Assembly: GCA_013426795.1 (NCBI GenBank)
Contig: JACDZF010000009.1
Location: 1 to 38,537 of the forward strand
Direction of reading: 5' to 3'
Length of the DNA stretch: 38,537 nucleotides
Source: Desulfocapsa sp.
GTDB taxonomy: Bacteria > Desulfobacterota > Desulfobulbia > Desulfobulbales > Desulfocapsaceae
Shown in pieces: positions 17,043 through 25,516 of this stretch (its first letter is position 1; each line of letters opens with the position of its first letter). The translations under genes were made by a program, and so were the position numbers. A model generated the notes under the pieces. It ran no database searches. It saw nothing but the letters and a program-made list of their open reading frames with translations, and was not told where the DNA came from.

Positions 17043-17176
17043 AGAGAACAGGGAGTGAAAGCCGCTTTTAAAAACACGAACTGAAGGCACCGGAAATCCG
17101 TTCCCCGGGCGGCTGTTTGGATAGCTCATTCTCCCCCGCCATTCGCGCACAGACTTCTGGATTAAAGTGCCCTGAT

Positions 17177-17214
17177 AAGCCCTCCCATTGCCCCATCGGG
17201 CGAGAAGAGGGCTT
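17177..17214 (+). terminator. Hairpin between tpx and selO
   Basis: An 8-bp inverted repeat (AAGCCCTC/GAGGGCTT) with a GC-rich 22-nt loop region, followed by TTGTCATTGAATCTTTTTT. It may end tpx transcripts. Its closeness to the selO start also allows a regulatory role. Confidence 0.45.
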
Positions 17215-17262
17215 TGTCATTGAATCTTTTTTCCACCCCTATCCTTGAACCTCAAGCCAGCC

Positions 17263-18876
17263 ATGCCGATCCCGCTTACTGATCTCACATTCGACAATAC
17301 GTTTGTCCGGGAGCTGCCGGGCGACCCGCAGACGGATACTGGTCGCCGACAGGTGAGAGGCGCCTGTTACTCTCCCGTCCAGCCGACACCGGTGGCAGCC
17401 CCGAGGCTTGTCGCCTGTAGCCGGGAAGTTTTGGAATTACTCGATCTGGCCCCGGATTCCTGCGCCCTGCCCCTTTTCACCGACGTTTTCTCCGGCAACC
17501 GCCTTCTCCCCGGGATGCAGCCCTTTGCCATGTGCTATGGCGGCCATCAGTTCGGCAACTGGGCCGGCCAGCTGGGAGACGGACGGGCGATCAATCTTGG
17601 AGAGGTCCTCAACAGCCAGGGCCAACGACTGCTCCTGCAATTAAAAGGCGCCGGGCCCACGCCCTACTCCCGCAGTGCCGACGGCCTGGCCGTCCTCCGC
17701 TCATCCATCCGCGAATTTCTCTGCAGCGAGGCCATGTACCACCTTGGAGTCCCCACCAGCAGGGCGCTCAGTATCATCAGCAGCGGCGAGCTGGTGGAGC
17801 GCGACATGTTCTATGATGGCCACCCCAAGGATGAACCGGGGGCGGTGGTCTGCCGGGTGGCACCCTCTTTTCTGCGCTTCGGCAACTACGAAATCCTCAC
17901 CGCCCGGGGCGAGACGGCCTTGCTCAAAACCCTGGTTGACTACACCATCCGCACCGACTTTCCCCACTTGGGCGAGCCATCGCCGCCGGTTTATCTGGAG
18001 TGGTTCCGCGAGGTCTGCCGCCGCACCGCCACCATGATCGTCCACTGGATGCGGGTCGGTTTCGTCCATGGAGTGATGAATACCGACAATATGTCCATTC
18101 TCGGGCTGACCATTGACTACGGCCCCTACGGCTGGCTGGAAGGCTACGATCCCGACTGGACGCCCAATACTACCGACAGCCAGGGCCACCGCTACTGCTT
18201 CGGCAACCAGCCCCATATCGGTCAGTGGAATCTGCTCCAACTGGCCAATGCCATCTATCCGCTGATTGGTGACAGTAAGTCCTTTGAAGAGGCCCTTGCC
18301 CTCTACAACGATGTCTTCCTCAGCGGATGGAACCAGATGATGGCGGAGAAGCTTGGGCTCTCGAGGTTTGTCGCAGGAAGCGATGAGCCGCTTCTCAACG
18401 AGATGCTGGATCTCCTGCAACTCGTTGAAACCGACATGACCATCTTCTTCCGGCAACTGGCCCAGCTCCCGGCCACCGCCAGCCACCTGGAACGAGAACT
18501 GACGGCCAACCCTGACCAAACCCTGCGTCCCTTCGCCGAGGCCTGGTATCAGCCGCAGTCCGTCACGCCGGAGTACCGCCTGCGGGTCAGCAAATGGCTC
18601 ACCGCCTATCTCCATCGCCGCCTTCAGGACAAGCTGCCGGACAACGAGCGCATAGCCCGTATGAACCGCGTCAACCCCAAATACGTGCTCCGCAACTACC
18701 TCGCCCAACTCGCCATCGACCGCGCCGAAAACGGCGATTTCAGCATGGTGCAAGAGATCCTCGATCTGCTGCGCCGTCCCTATGACGAGCAGCCGGAGCG
18801 GGAACAGTTCTTCAGCAAACGCCCGGAGTGGGCCCGCAACCGCCCCGGCTGTTCCATGCTGTCATGCAGCTCGTAA
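17263..18876 (+). CDS. selO: SelO family protein adenylyltransferase (pseudokinase fold)
   Basis: Transfers AMP to Ser, Thr or Tyr of target proteins and is linked to redox homeostasis (family knowledge from E. coli YdiU/SelO). About 537 residues from the ATG at 17263; a TTG at 17245 is an alternative start. Visible motifs include YGGHQFGNWAGQLGDGRA, LQLKGAGPTPYSRSADGLAV, RSSIREFLCSEAM, and GVMNTDNMSILGLTIDYGPY, which contain the inverted ATP-binding residues and the metal-binding Asn/Asp. The C-terminus ends in SCSS with Cys where some eukaryotic homologues have selenocysteine. It is convergent with the lasso cluster, with 218 nt between its stop and the end of the B2 gene, and marks the conserved left flank. 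Confidence 0.96.
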   Translation: MPIPLTDLTFDNTFVRELPGDPQTDTGRRQVRGACYSPVQPTPVAAPRLVACSREVLELLDLAPDSCALPLFTDVFSGNRLLPGMQPFAMCYGGHQFGNWAGQLGDGRAINLGEVLNSQGQRLLLQLKGAGPTPYSRSADGLAVLRSSIREFLCSEAMYHLGVPTSRALSIISSGELVERDMFYDGHPKDEPGAVVCRVAPSFLRFGNYEILTARGETALLKTLVDYTIRTDFPHLGEPSPPVYLEWFREVCRRTATMIVHWMRVGFVHGVMNTDNMSILGLTIDYGPYGWLEGYDPDWTPNTTDSQGHRYCFGNQPHIGQWNLLQLANAIYPLIGDSKSFEEALALYNDVFLSGWNQMMAEKLGLSRFVAGSDEPLLNEMLDLLQLVETDMTIFFRQLAQLPATASHLERELTANPDQTLRPFAEAWYQPQSVTPEYRLRVSKWLTAYLHRRLQDKLPDNERIARMNRVNPKYVLRNYLAQLAIDRAENGDFSMVQEILDLLRRPYDEQPEREQFFSKRPEWARNRPGCSMLSCSS

Positions 18877-19094
18877 CGTCCGCTTTTGCCAAAGAGCAAT
18901 ACTGTGGAGAGGCATTCATCGTTGTTGATCACATCCAGGCCATTCCCTCCACCAGGGCTGTCCCAGGAACGGCAAGCGGCCACGCATGAAAGAGTTTCCC
19001 CGAAGATCCCGAGAACGGGACACAAAACTTTCCGCGCAATAAAATAGTTCCCCTGCTGCCCCAGGAATTCCCGGAGAGTAACCGTGTGTCTATA

Positions 19095-19520
19095 TTATTT
19101 GGGAGGAAATTCCCGGTAACGTGCCAGGTCTGGAAGCTGGCCGATGAGGACTGTGCCGTCCAGGCTCAGCCAGGCGTGGGCCTCAAAATTCTTTTGGGCA
19201 TCATGGGCCACGCCGATATGGAGTCTGGTCTTGTAGCCGTGGCCTGCAAAGAGGATTTGCCCGGCCAGGGCCTTGGACAAGCAGGTGGAATGGGGAATGA
19301 ATAATGCGGCAACGCTCAGCAATCTGGCAATACGTTGCGGAGGGACAGGGCTGGGATTGACCACATATTTCTCACTCGACAATCTTTGCACATGATTGAA
19401 GAGCTTGTCTATGGATGTCACCTTCAGACGGATTCGGTATACAGCCAGCAGGTACAAGGCATTCAAAAAAAGAGCCTTTTCCCTGCCCGGCAAACGGAGG
19501 AATTTAAGAAGACGAACCAT
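19095..19520 (-). CDS. Lasso peptide B2 protein (transglutaminase-like leader protease)
   Basis: Cuts the leader from the precursor so that the cyclase can close the ring. The 141-residue length is typical of stand-alone B2 proteins. The Cys-His-Asp triad is visible as Cys80 (HSTCLSKA), His115 (FEAHAWL) and Asp121 (SLDG). The N-terminus has the hydrophobic helical stretch common in this family (KALFLNALYLLAVYRI). It lies 13 nt downstream of the kinase gene and is the last clear gene of the operon. A weak hairpin with a U-rich tail near 19046-19066 may terminate the transcript. No other supportable gene is seen before the end of selO. Confidence 0.9.
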   Translation of the reverse strand: MVRLLKFLRLPGREKALFLNALYLLAVYRIRLKVTSIDKLFNHVQRLSSEKYVVNPSPVPPQRIARLLSVAALFIPHSTCLSKALAGQILFAGHGYKTRLHIGVAHDAQKNFEAHAWLSLDGTVLIGQLPDLARYREFPPK

Positions 19521-19533
19521 TTTTCAATTTCAT

Positions 19534-20457
19534 TCAAATTTCGCAGTCAGAGGAATGATTCCGTGCCAGTCCCTGCAAAAGTCGCATTGCCTCCGGGAGC
19601 AATTGCAATTCCCGTGGCCGTGTCAGTCGGAATACGGGAATGGACTGCGCGGCCTTTACCGATTGGGAAAAAATGGTTTTGCGAAGTTCAACAGGCTGAT
19701 TTTCAGGGAAACGATTGAGAAGCATATGGGTCAAAATTTCTTTAACCGCGTCCATGCCTTGCAATTGTTCCAACTTCAGTTCTTCACCCGTTTCCAAGAC
19801 ACAAATTGTACCCAATGGCTGGGAAAATGAACAAAAACTCTCATCAACATTCTTTGCCAACTTTTGTACTTGAGGGTGAACTCGCTGAAGATGCTCCGCA
19901 TCATATCCCAAATACGTCACGATGTCGGGATTGAGCTTGATTGTTGGGAATGCAGGCCGAACAGACAGCTCTGTCTCTTTTTTGAAATCCAACGCACAGA
20001 TATCGTCAGAGAGGAGCGGGAATCCCCGCCCGTTCAGACTGGCAGCCAAGGTGGACTTCCCCTGCCCTTTGCGACCAAGAAGGATTAACACTTTCCCGCC
20101 CATGAGAATTGCGCTTCCATGCAGGACCAAACAACCTCTCTGCTGTAAGGTCAAGGCGATAACTATACCCATAAGGGCTAAAGTAATGGTTCCATCGTCA
20201 TCAGGTTGATAAGGATCAATTGTTATGTCCTTACCCTCTTGAATAAGAAATGATCCAAAGTTATCCCATTTCAGCAGAAGCCGGTCTTGTGCCAGGTGCT
20301 CATACCAGACGCCGTCAATGGTACGATTATTGGTCATCCCTTGCACAGTATCTAAACGAATTGTTATATCAGGTAAAGCGAACCCCAAACTATCGGAAAT
20401 CATTAATTCAATTTCAGATTCTATTACCAGATCAAAGGCGGAAAATGTTTTTACCAT
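19534..20457 (-). CDS. HPr-kinase-like lasso peptide kinase
   Basis: Homologous to the C-terminal catalytic domain of HPr kinase/phosphorylase. In lasso clusters of the paeninodin type such kinases phosphorylate the C-terminal Ser of the precursor. About 307 residues from the ATG at 20457, preceded by GGTGG; the frame also allows 20469. Walker A is GRKGQGKST (about residues 129-136), preceded by the family LHGSAI motif and followed by LLSDDICAL with paired Asp. The N-terminal part (about 1-95) is not recognisable. It lies between cyclase and B2 genes. The precursor has one Ser, which is second to last, so the modified residue cannot be taken directly from the known example. Confidence 0.85.
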   Translation of the reverse strand: MVKTFSAFDLVIESEIELMISDSLGFALPDITIRLDTVQGMTNNRTIDGVWYEHLAQDRLLLKWDNFGSFLIQEGKDITIDPYQPDDDGTITLALMGIVIALTLQQRGCLVLHGSAILMGGKVLILLGRKGQGKSTLAASLNGRGFPLLSDDICALDFKKETELSVRPAFPTIKLNPDIVTYLGYDAEHLQRVHPQVQKLAKNVDESFCSFSQPLGTICVLETGEELKLEQLQGMDAVKEILTHMLLNRFPENQPVELRKTIFSQSVKAAQSIPVFRLTRPRELQLLPEAMRLLQGLARNHSSDCEI

Positions 20458-20652
20458 AGAATCCACCATCGCTCAAAGCCTGTCGAAGTGTTTTGGGGAA
20501 ATTTTGTGGGAAGTCCTAAAAATTTAATCATATCAAACAATAACACGATAAACAAAAAACAATGCAATGGTTTGGTGGGGATCAATGCCTTGCTCCTCGC
20601 TTCCCGTGTCATACGGATTTGTTTAGGGAATGTTAGCCATGTTCCAGCCATG

Positions 20653-22545
20653 TCAAGTCTTGCGGGTACGCAACCAGGCATGCATGGTTAATATTTTCCA
20701 ACTGTCAAATATAGCCAAGTTTTTTCGCTCAGGATGAGCCCTGTAGTAGGTGATCATTTTATCAAAATCAATCCATCTCTCCAAGTCCTGGCGACATTGA
20801 GAGAGGAGGTCGCTGTTTGTGTCTTTGTAAATCAAATCAGCAATACCAAGCATATTCGCGGTGAAATCTGTCTTGTCCCTCCGCCATTGAACTTTCGGTG
20901 GAATAATATTATTCATCGCCCTTCTCAATATTGATCGTGGCCAGCCATTTTGAAATTTCTGCCTGGCAGGCAGTGATAAACAGAATTCCACAAGTCTTTT
21001 GTCAAAGAAAGGACAACGATATTCAATGGAAAATGCAGCTGAAGTCCGTTCCAGAACTTCAAGACCAAAAGCCTGTATGGGGCAGAAGACATTATTGAAG
21101 TGAGTTTCTCTTTCCAGACGATACGCACCGTAAGATTGTTTTGCCGCTGCCAGTCGCTCTTGAATTTCCGGACGCTTACAGAAAGACTGATGTAAAAAGT
21201 CGGCAAGTGCTTGAGGAGCACTTTCACTGGCAGGCACAGTTTTATCCACTTTATACATTGAAATGATTGCTGTTGGTATTGCCTTTTTAATTTGGGGCCT
21301 GATTTTCCTCTGATAAAAGGCCTTGAGTAATTTTATTTGTCCCGCCCGCGTAAGGCCATCCCTTGAAAGAACAATCTCTTTTAAAAGAGTAACTAACTTG
21401 AACTGATCAATAAGTTCCTTGAAATATGCCCAGCCGTGAGATACCACATTGTCCCCATCGTGGCCGTCGAGGAGAAGATCCACGCCGGAAAGCTGCATAT
21501 GTTTTAACAAATTCCATTTCATAAACATATGCGGCGCAAACCACGGTTCATGCTGAACGGCAGCAATTTCAAACAACGATGCCAAGGGGTCTAATTCATC
21601 TGCAACCACTGTATTCCAGGAGAAAAGGCCACGTTTCAGTGTTTCCTGGATATATTCACGTTCATCGCATCCAATATGTGTATTGAAAATCCCGGAATAA
21701 ATTTTTAGAGGGCCGAAATGAGAACGTCGGCTTATGGCTTCTGCAACACACGCAACGGAAGTTGAGTCCAGGCCACCACTCATGGTTATCGCCATATTCG
21801 GTGAATCTGCTCGTGACTCAACTGACCGAATAAATAATTCTTTGAATGCCTCGGCATACTCTTCATCTGTAGAGTATGAAATCTCTCCATTGAATTGATA
21901 TTCCCAGTATTTTTCGAGCTCAAATTGATTTTCAGAAATTATGAGGGAGTGGGCGGGCGGGAGTCGAAGAATATGGGTATAAAATGTGGTGGTGTTATCA
22001 AGACAGACAGAGGTAAAATAATCTGCAATACGCTCCTCATTTATATCTTTTGGTAAGGAATCTAAGGCTAAAAGACTCTCCAGGGTAGAAGAAAATGCAA
22101 AAGATTTATTCGCACATGAATAGTAAAAAGGCTTCATCCCCATGTGATCTCTTGCGCAGAAGAGCCATTTGTTGTGCGAATCCCACACCGCAAAAACAAA
22201 ATCTCCAAGAAGATGTCCCGGACACTTCCGTCCCCATTTCAAATAGGCCAACGCGATAATTTCTTCCGTGCTGACATCATGGGCAGGATCTTTTTCTCCG
22301 CCAACTCCCAGATCAACCAACAATTCGTTTTTATTATCCAATCTGGCATACGCCACAATGGTTATATGTCTTACCGATATCAGCCCCTCTGGCCGACCCT
22401 GCTTTACACCCAGGCCTATAGAATCATCGACAAAAAACTGCTTCGTGTCGCCAAAGCGCTCCAGGGGAACAGCCATTTTCTCCAGGGTCTGGGGAAATCC
22501 TGGAGAAAAAGATGTATCAAAAACACCAAAAATGGCTTTTTTCAT
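20653..22545 (-). CDS. Lasso cyclase, asparagine-synthetase-like
   Basis: ATP-dependent macrolactam synthetase: it adenylates a side-chain carboxylate of the core peptide and joins it to the new N-terminal amine. The 630-residue protein has the class II glutamine amidotransferase-like N-terminal half and the synthetase half with the PPi loop SGGLDST (256-262) and GHDGD (361-365). The residue after the start Met is Lys, not Cys (MKKAIFGVFD), so the glutaminase nucleophile is missing, as expected when no ammonia is needed. It starts 286 nt downstream of the terminator-like hairpin that follows the precursor. About 180 nt separate it from the kinase gene; that spacer has only a weak 66-codon frame. 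Confidence 0.92.
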   Translation of the reverse strand: MKKAIFGVFDTSFSPGFPQTLEKMAVPLERFGDTKQFFVDDSIGLGVKQGRPEGLISVRHITIVAYARLDNKNELLVDLGVGGEKDPAHDVSTEEIIALAYLKWGRKCPGHLLGDFVFAVWDSHNKWLFCARDHMGMKPFYYSCANKSFAFSSTLESLLALDSLPKDINEERIADYFTSVCLDNTTTFYTHILRLPPAHSLIISENQFELEKYWEYQFNGEISYSTDEEYAEAFKELFIRSVESRADSPNMAITMSGGLDSTSVACVAEAISRRSHFGPLKIYSGIFNTHIGCDEREYIQETLKRGLFSWNTVVADELDPLASLFEIAAVQHEPWFAPHMFMKWNLLKHMQLSGVDLLLDGHDGDNVVSHGWAYFKELIDQFKLVTLLKEIVLSRDGLTRAGQIKLLKAFYQRKIRPQIKKAIPTAIISMYKVDKTVPASESAPQALADFLHQSFCKRPEIQERLAAAKQSYGAYRLERETHFNNVFCPIQAFGLEVLERTSAAFSIEYRCPFFDKRLVEFCLSLPARQKFQNGWPRSILRRAMNNIIPPKVQWRRDKTDFTANMLGIADLIYKDTNSDLLSQCRQDLERWIDFDKMITYYRAHPERKNLAIFDSWKILTMHAWLRTRKT

Positions 22546-22874
22546 TAGCTGACAGGATCGTTGTTAAAAGGAAAATAGAGCGACTCTCTTCAGACAATCG
22601 TGATAACCCTGGCCAGTAGTATGGGCATCTTGCGCAATGATCCTCTTGCCCAAAATCAGGATTATGAATGGAGTGCTCCAGTTGGAATATCAGTTAGACG
22701 CCTGCGGTTTTTCTTCACATGCCATAAAATTGAACGACAAGCTTCATTCTATTAGCGATTCGAACAACAAAAAAGGAGGGGGGGTGAGAGGATGGAAGAA
22801 AAAGAAAGGGGAAAAGATGAGGAGAATAAAGTCTTCTAAATATCGCTCATCGCTAATATTTAGAAGACTCAGAT
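22546..22874 (-). other. Spacer between precursor and cyclase genes
   Basis: About 330 nt, A+T-rich on both strands, with a purine-rich block (GGAGGGGGGG) on the plus strand near 22775. Apart from the hairpin listed separately I see only frames of about 10 codons. I found no second precursor here. Confidence 0.5.
22831..22868 (-). terminator. Hairpin after the precursor gene
   Basis: A 13-bp perfect stem (GTCTTCTAAATAT against its complement) with a 12-nt loop, 6 nt after the precursor stop, followed on the minus strand by TTTATTCT. It fits a leaky terminator or mRNA-stabilising stem that lets the precursor be made in excess over the enzymes downstream, a common arrangement in RiPP operons. 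Confidence 0.7.
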
Positions 22875-23021
22875 TTATGGAGAAAACCTAAGATCGTCAA
22901 ATGGTGTACCTACCGGAAAATCAGCATCAAGATATGCTAGAATAACCGTTTGACCTAAAGTGATTTCTTTCACATCACCGTGCTCAAGCACTTTGGGGGT
23001 TACATATTCTTTCTTTTCCAT
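22875..23021 (-). CDS. Lasso-type RiPP precursor peptide
   Basis: A 48-residue peptide. The ATG at 23021 is preceded by GGGGAG at good spacing. The leader matches the lasso recognition pattern in spacing: Tyr6, Pro9, Val11, Gly15, and Thr21 as the -2 residue, so the core should begin at Gly23 and be 26 residues long. The core begins GQTVILAYLD and ends DFPVGTPFDDLRFSP. Its acidic residues are Asp32, Asp34, Asp42 and Asp43, i.e. core positions 10, 12, 20 and 21. Known rings close at positions 7-9, so either the ring is unusual or the cut site differs. Candidates are a 10-residue ring to Asp32, a start at Gln24 with a 9-residue ring, or a start at Ile27 with an 8-residue ring to Asp34. The only Ser is Ser47. 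Confidence 0.85.
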   Translation of the reverse strand: MEKKEYVTPKVLEHGDVKEITLGQTVILAYLDADFPVGTPFDDLRFSP

Positions 23022-23182
23022 TTTTATCTCCCCTGTTACTCTCTAAATTTGCAAAAATATCTCAAGAAAAATAAAACTCTGTATCGACTCCTAGCATAAT
23101 TCCCCGCCGATTTCAATAAAAAAAATATCAACCATGGAATGGAAGGGATTATTTTTAGAATATTAGGAAGATACGAGGTGTT

Positions 23183-23224
23183 GGTTCGTTTAATCAGGCA
23201 GATGGTTCGTTTAATCCGACAGAT
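23183..23224 (-). repeat. Two 21-bp direct repeats at the exporter stop codon
   Basis: Copies 23183-23203 and 23204-23224 share GGTTCGTTTAATC and CAGAT, differing at three bases. The stop of the exporter gene lies in one copy and the second copy follows it, so the end of the gene was duplicated. No other gene is visible between here and the precursor. Confidence 0.8.
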
Positions 23225-25040
23225 AATTTTTAGCCTGCCGTTCAAACATTGTGGCATAGAGCCCCTGGTCTTTCATCAGTTCTTCATGGGTTCCGTTTTC
23301 TGAAATGGTTCCGTTCTGCATGACGAAAATCCTGTCCGCCATTCTGACGGTGGAGAGACGATGACTGATCAGAATGGCCGTGCGTCCCTGGGTCAATTTA
23401 TGGAATTGCTCAAAAATTTCATACTCAACCTTGGCATCCAATGAACTGGTGGGTTCATCCAGGATCAATATTGGGGCCTGACGCAGGAAGGCTCTGGCCA
23501 GGGCGACTTTCTGCCACTCGCCGACAGAGATTTCTTCCCCTTTCTCAAATAACTTGCCCAGGATTGTATCGTATCCCTGCGGGAGGCTGGATATGACATC
23601 ATGGGCGCCAGATTGCCGGGCGGCAGCCTTGATTATTCCAGTCTGACCCATGGGAATATCAATATTGCCGAACCAGATATTCTCACGGGCGGTGAGGTTG
23701 TATTTGACATAGTCTTGAAAAATAACACTTATTTTATGTCTGACTGCAGAGGCATCCAGATCTTTGAGGTCGGTGTCGCCGAACAGTATTCTACCCTGAT
23801 CCGGGTCATACAAACGACAGAGCATCTTGACAAGCGTCGTCTTGCCGGAACCGTTTTCACCAACAAGCGCGACATGCTCACCGGGGTGAATGATCAGGGA
23901 TATATCTTTTAAAACGTCCCTTGAGCTGGCGGGGTATCTGAACTGGACCCGGTCAAAGATGATGTCTGCGCGCTGAAGATCAGGGATTGGTTGTGGTTTT
24001 TGCGGGGGAATGATTTTAGGCTGGAGATTAAGAAACTCGGACAAATTATTGAGAAACAGGTTGTCTTCATAAAGCCCGGCCAGGCTGTTCAGCATTTCTT
24101 TTAAAAAAGACTGGCCGCGCTGGAAGGCCTGAAAAAACATCACCAGATCCCCAAGCGTAATGGTCCCCAGGACTGTTTTGTAGGCGATAAAACCATATGA
24201 CCCAAAAACTGCCAGGGTCGCCCATGCCTGGGCTAAGAATTCCGCGAAAGACGTTTTCGCTGTGATGGAAAGTTTTTCCTGCCGTAATATGGTCCGCAGG
24301 GTTTTATACCGCTCAATGAAAAGCGCCCCCAATCCGAAGAGCCTGATCTCCTTGGCATGGGACTCATGGGTGAGGAGCCAGTTAAAATAATATGCCTTCC
24401 GTTCCGTCTTCGTATGTTTTCGCTGCCAGTTATAGAGGGTGTCGGCGTAACGAATTTTCACAAAAAGTCCCGGCAGGGCCGAGGCAAAAAGCAAAAGGCC
24501 AAGGCCCCAGTGGAACGAAAAGAGCAGGCTGGCCATTGCCAGCAGGGAAAGGGTTGTTTTACCAAGGACAGCAAGGCTGTTGACAATTTTAGTCGGCCTG
24601 AAAGCCGCTTCTTGCTGGGCACGATGCAGGGTGTCGAAATATTGTGGATTTTCATAATATTCAAGATCCACCGCAACCGATTTGGCATGGATAACATCAT
24701 GCATCCGATCCGTGACCACCAGGGATTGAGCCTGATTAACAAAGCGGCCTAATGCCTGGATGCCGACATCCACAAGGGCAATCGCAGCAGCTAAAACAAT
24801 GTAGAACAATATCTGCCGCATGGCAGCCCCTTGCTCCGCTTGGGCCATGCCACCGGTAACCGCATCAATAATCAGCTTTATTAAATAGAGAGATAACAGT
24901 GGTAAAACACCCTGGACTAGTTGCAGGGCAAAATTTGCCACGGTCAAGGCCGGGCAACTTTTCCAGACCAGTTTGAAGGCAAGATCCAGACGCAACACTA
25001 CGCCTATTCTCCGCATAACAGTTTTACGAAGTGCTTTCAA
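23211..25040 (-). CDS. ABC exporter, fused membrane and ATPase domains (lasso D protein)
   Basis: Probable exporter and immunity protein for the mature peptide. In 609 residues, about six membrane helices (roughly 30-320) are followed by an ATPase with Walker A GENGSGKT (394-401), Q-loop (VIFQDYVK), the variant signature SVGEWQ (505-510), Walker B with catalytic Glu (ILILDEPTSSLD) and the switch His (ISHRLSTV). There is no N-terminal C39 peptidase domain, consistent with the leader being removed by the B2 protein. The first start in frame is TTG at 25040; an ATG at 25016 is equally possible since neither has a clear ribosome site. It is encoded upstream of the precursor. Confidence 0.9.
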   Translation of the reverse strand: MKALRKTVMRRIGVVLRLDLAFKLVWKSCPALTVANFALQLVQGVLPLLSLYLIKLIIDAVTGGMAQAEQGAAMRQILFYIVLAAAIALVDVGIQALGRFVNQAQSLVVTDRMHDVIHAKSVAVDLEYYENPQYFDTLHRAQQEAAFRPTKIVNSLAVLGKTTLSLLAMASLLFSFHWGLGLLLFASALPGLFVKIRYADTLYNWQRKHTKTERKAYYFNWLLTHESHAKEIRLFGLGALFIERYKTLRTILRQEKLSITAKTSFAEFLAQAWATLAVFGSYGFIAYKTVLGTITLGDLVMFFQAFQRGQSFLKEMLNSLAGLYEDNLFLNNLSEFLNLQPKIIPPQKPQPIPDLQRADIIFDRVQFRYPASSRDVLKDISLIIHPGEHVALVGENGSGKTTLVKMLCRLYDPDQGRILFGDTDLKDLDASAVRHKISVIFQDYVKYNLTARENIWFGNIDIPMGQTGIIKAAARQSGAHDVISSLPQGYDTILGKLFEKGEEISVGEWQKVALARAFLRQAPILILDEPTSSLDAKVEYEIFEQFHKLTQGRTAILISHRLSTVRMADRIFVMQNGTISENGTHEELMKDQGLYATMFERQAKNYLSD

Positions 25041-25142
25041 AGTGTTACACGCATCAATACTATCAAAAAGAAATTATTGAGGATATGGTCAAGCTGGATG
25101 ATGTCCTTGTCACTCATCGACTAACGGGCCACTGCAACTTTA

Positions 25143-25451
25143 TCATGTTTGTATTTCAATGAACTGTTTTTCATACACTTCATCAAGAAATTCGATAAGC
25201 TCTTTGCACGCAATCTCACGATCCACCTTGAAATTTTCTAAAATCGATTCAAGGATGGAAAAAAATCCGTTACCGTCCTTCAGTTCATTCCATATATGCG
25301 AGGCAACTGAATTGAAGCTGGAATAGATTCCTGATTTTAAATTCATCAGCACAACCTCATCGTCAATGGTGGTGGACAATATTCCTTCCGCCTGCGTTAT
25401 TACACATTTTTCCAGTAATTCAGGGGTCATATCACAAAATTTGACTTTCAA
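25143..25451 (-). CDS. Lasso peptide B1 protein (PqqD-like leader recognition)
   Basis: A 102-residue PqqD-family protein, the RiPP recognition element that binds the precursor leader and presents it to the B2 protease. The motif VVLMNLKSGIYSSFNSVASHIWNEL (in parts: VLMNLKSGIYSSF, then SHIWNEL) is the family's strand-strand-helix core, and the C-terminal helical part (ACKELIEFLDEVYEKQFIE) is complete. The start is a TTG at 25451 behind a strong GGAGGT site seven bases upstream. It lies 65 nt after the broken second copy and about 100 nt before the exporter. Confidence 0.9.
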   Translation of the reverse strand: MKVKFCDMTPELLEKCVITQAEGILSTTIDDEVVLMNLKSGIYSSFNSVASHIWNELKDGNGFFSILESILENFKVDREIACKELIEFLDEVYEKQFIEIQT

Positions 25452-25516
25452 TTATTTGACCTCCGGCTGGAAAGAAGGAGTCGATTTCCTTGCCCGCGAG
25501 ATCAGTATCGGCGCTT

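Noticed and set aside
17701-18753. 350-codon open frame antisense to selO
   Set aside because: Caused by GC-rich codon use in selO, which is clearly the real gene; no recognisable motif.
18780-19025. Minus-strand 81-codon frame after the B2 gene, overlapping the end of selO antisense
   Set aside because: Start is TTG with a poor ribosome site, the sequence matches nothing I know, and it does not have the lasso leader spacing.
20461-20490. Segment resembling the widespread TTCGACAGGCT-type dispersed repeat near the kinase start
   Set aside because: Only one short match in the window and no palindrome, so repeat status cannot be supported.
20451-20651. 66-codon frame with a hydrophobic stretch between cyclase and kinase genes
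   Set aside because: No ribosome site, overlaps the kinase start, and no recognisable family. It might be a decayed fragment but cannot be supported.
22875-23021. Similarity between the core segment GQTVIL and GETVIL in the broken PqqD-like gene
   Set aside because: Only six residues match, the rest diverges and the DNA is not repeated, so it is likely chance and not a recombination trace.
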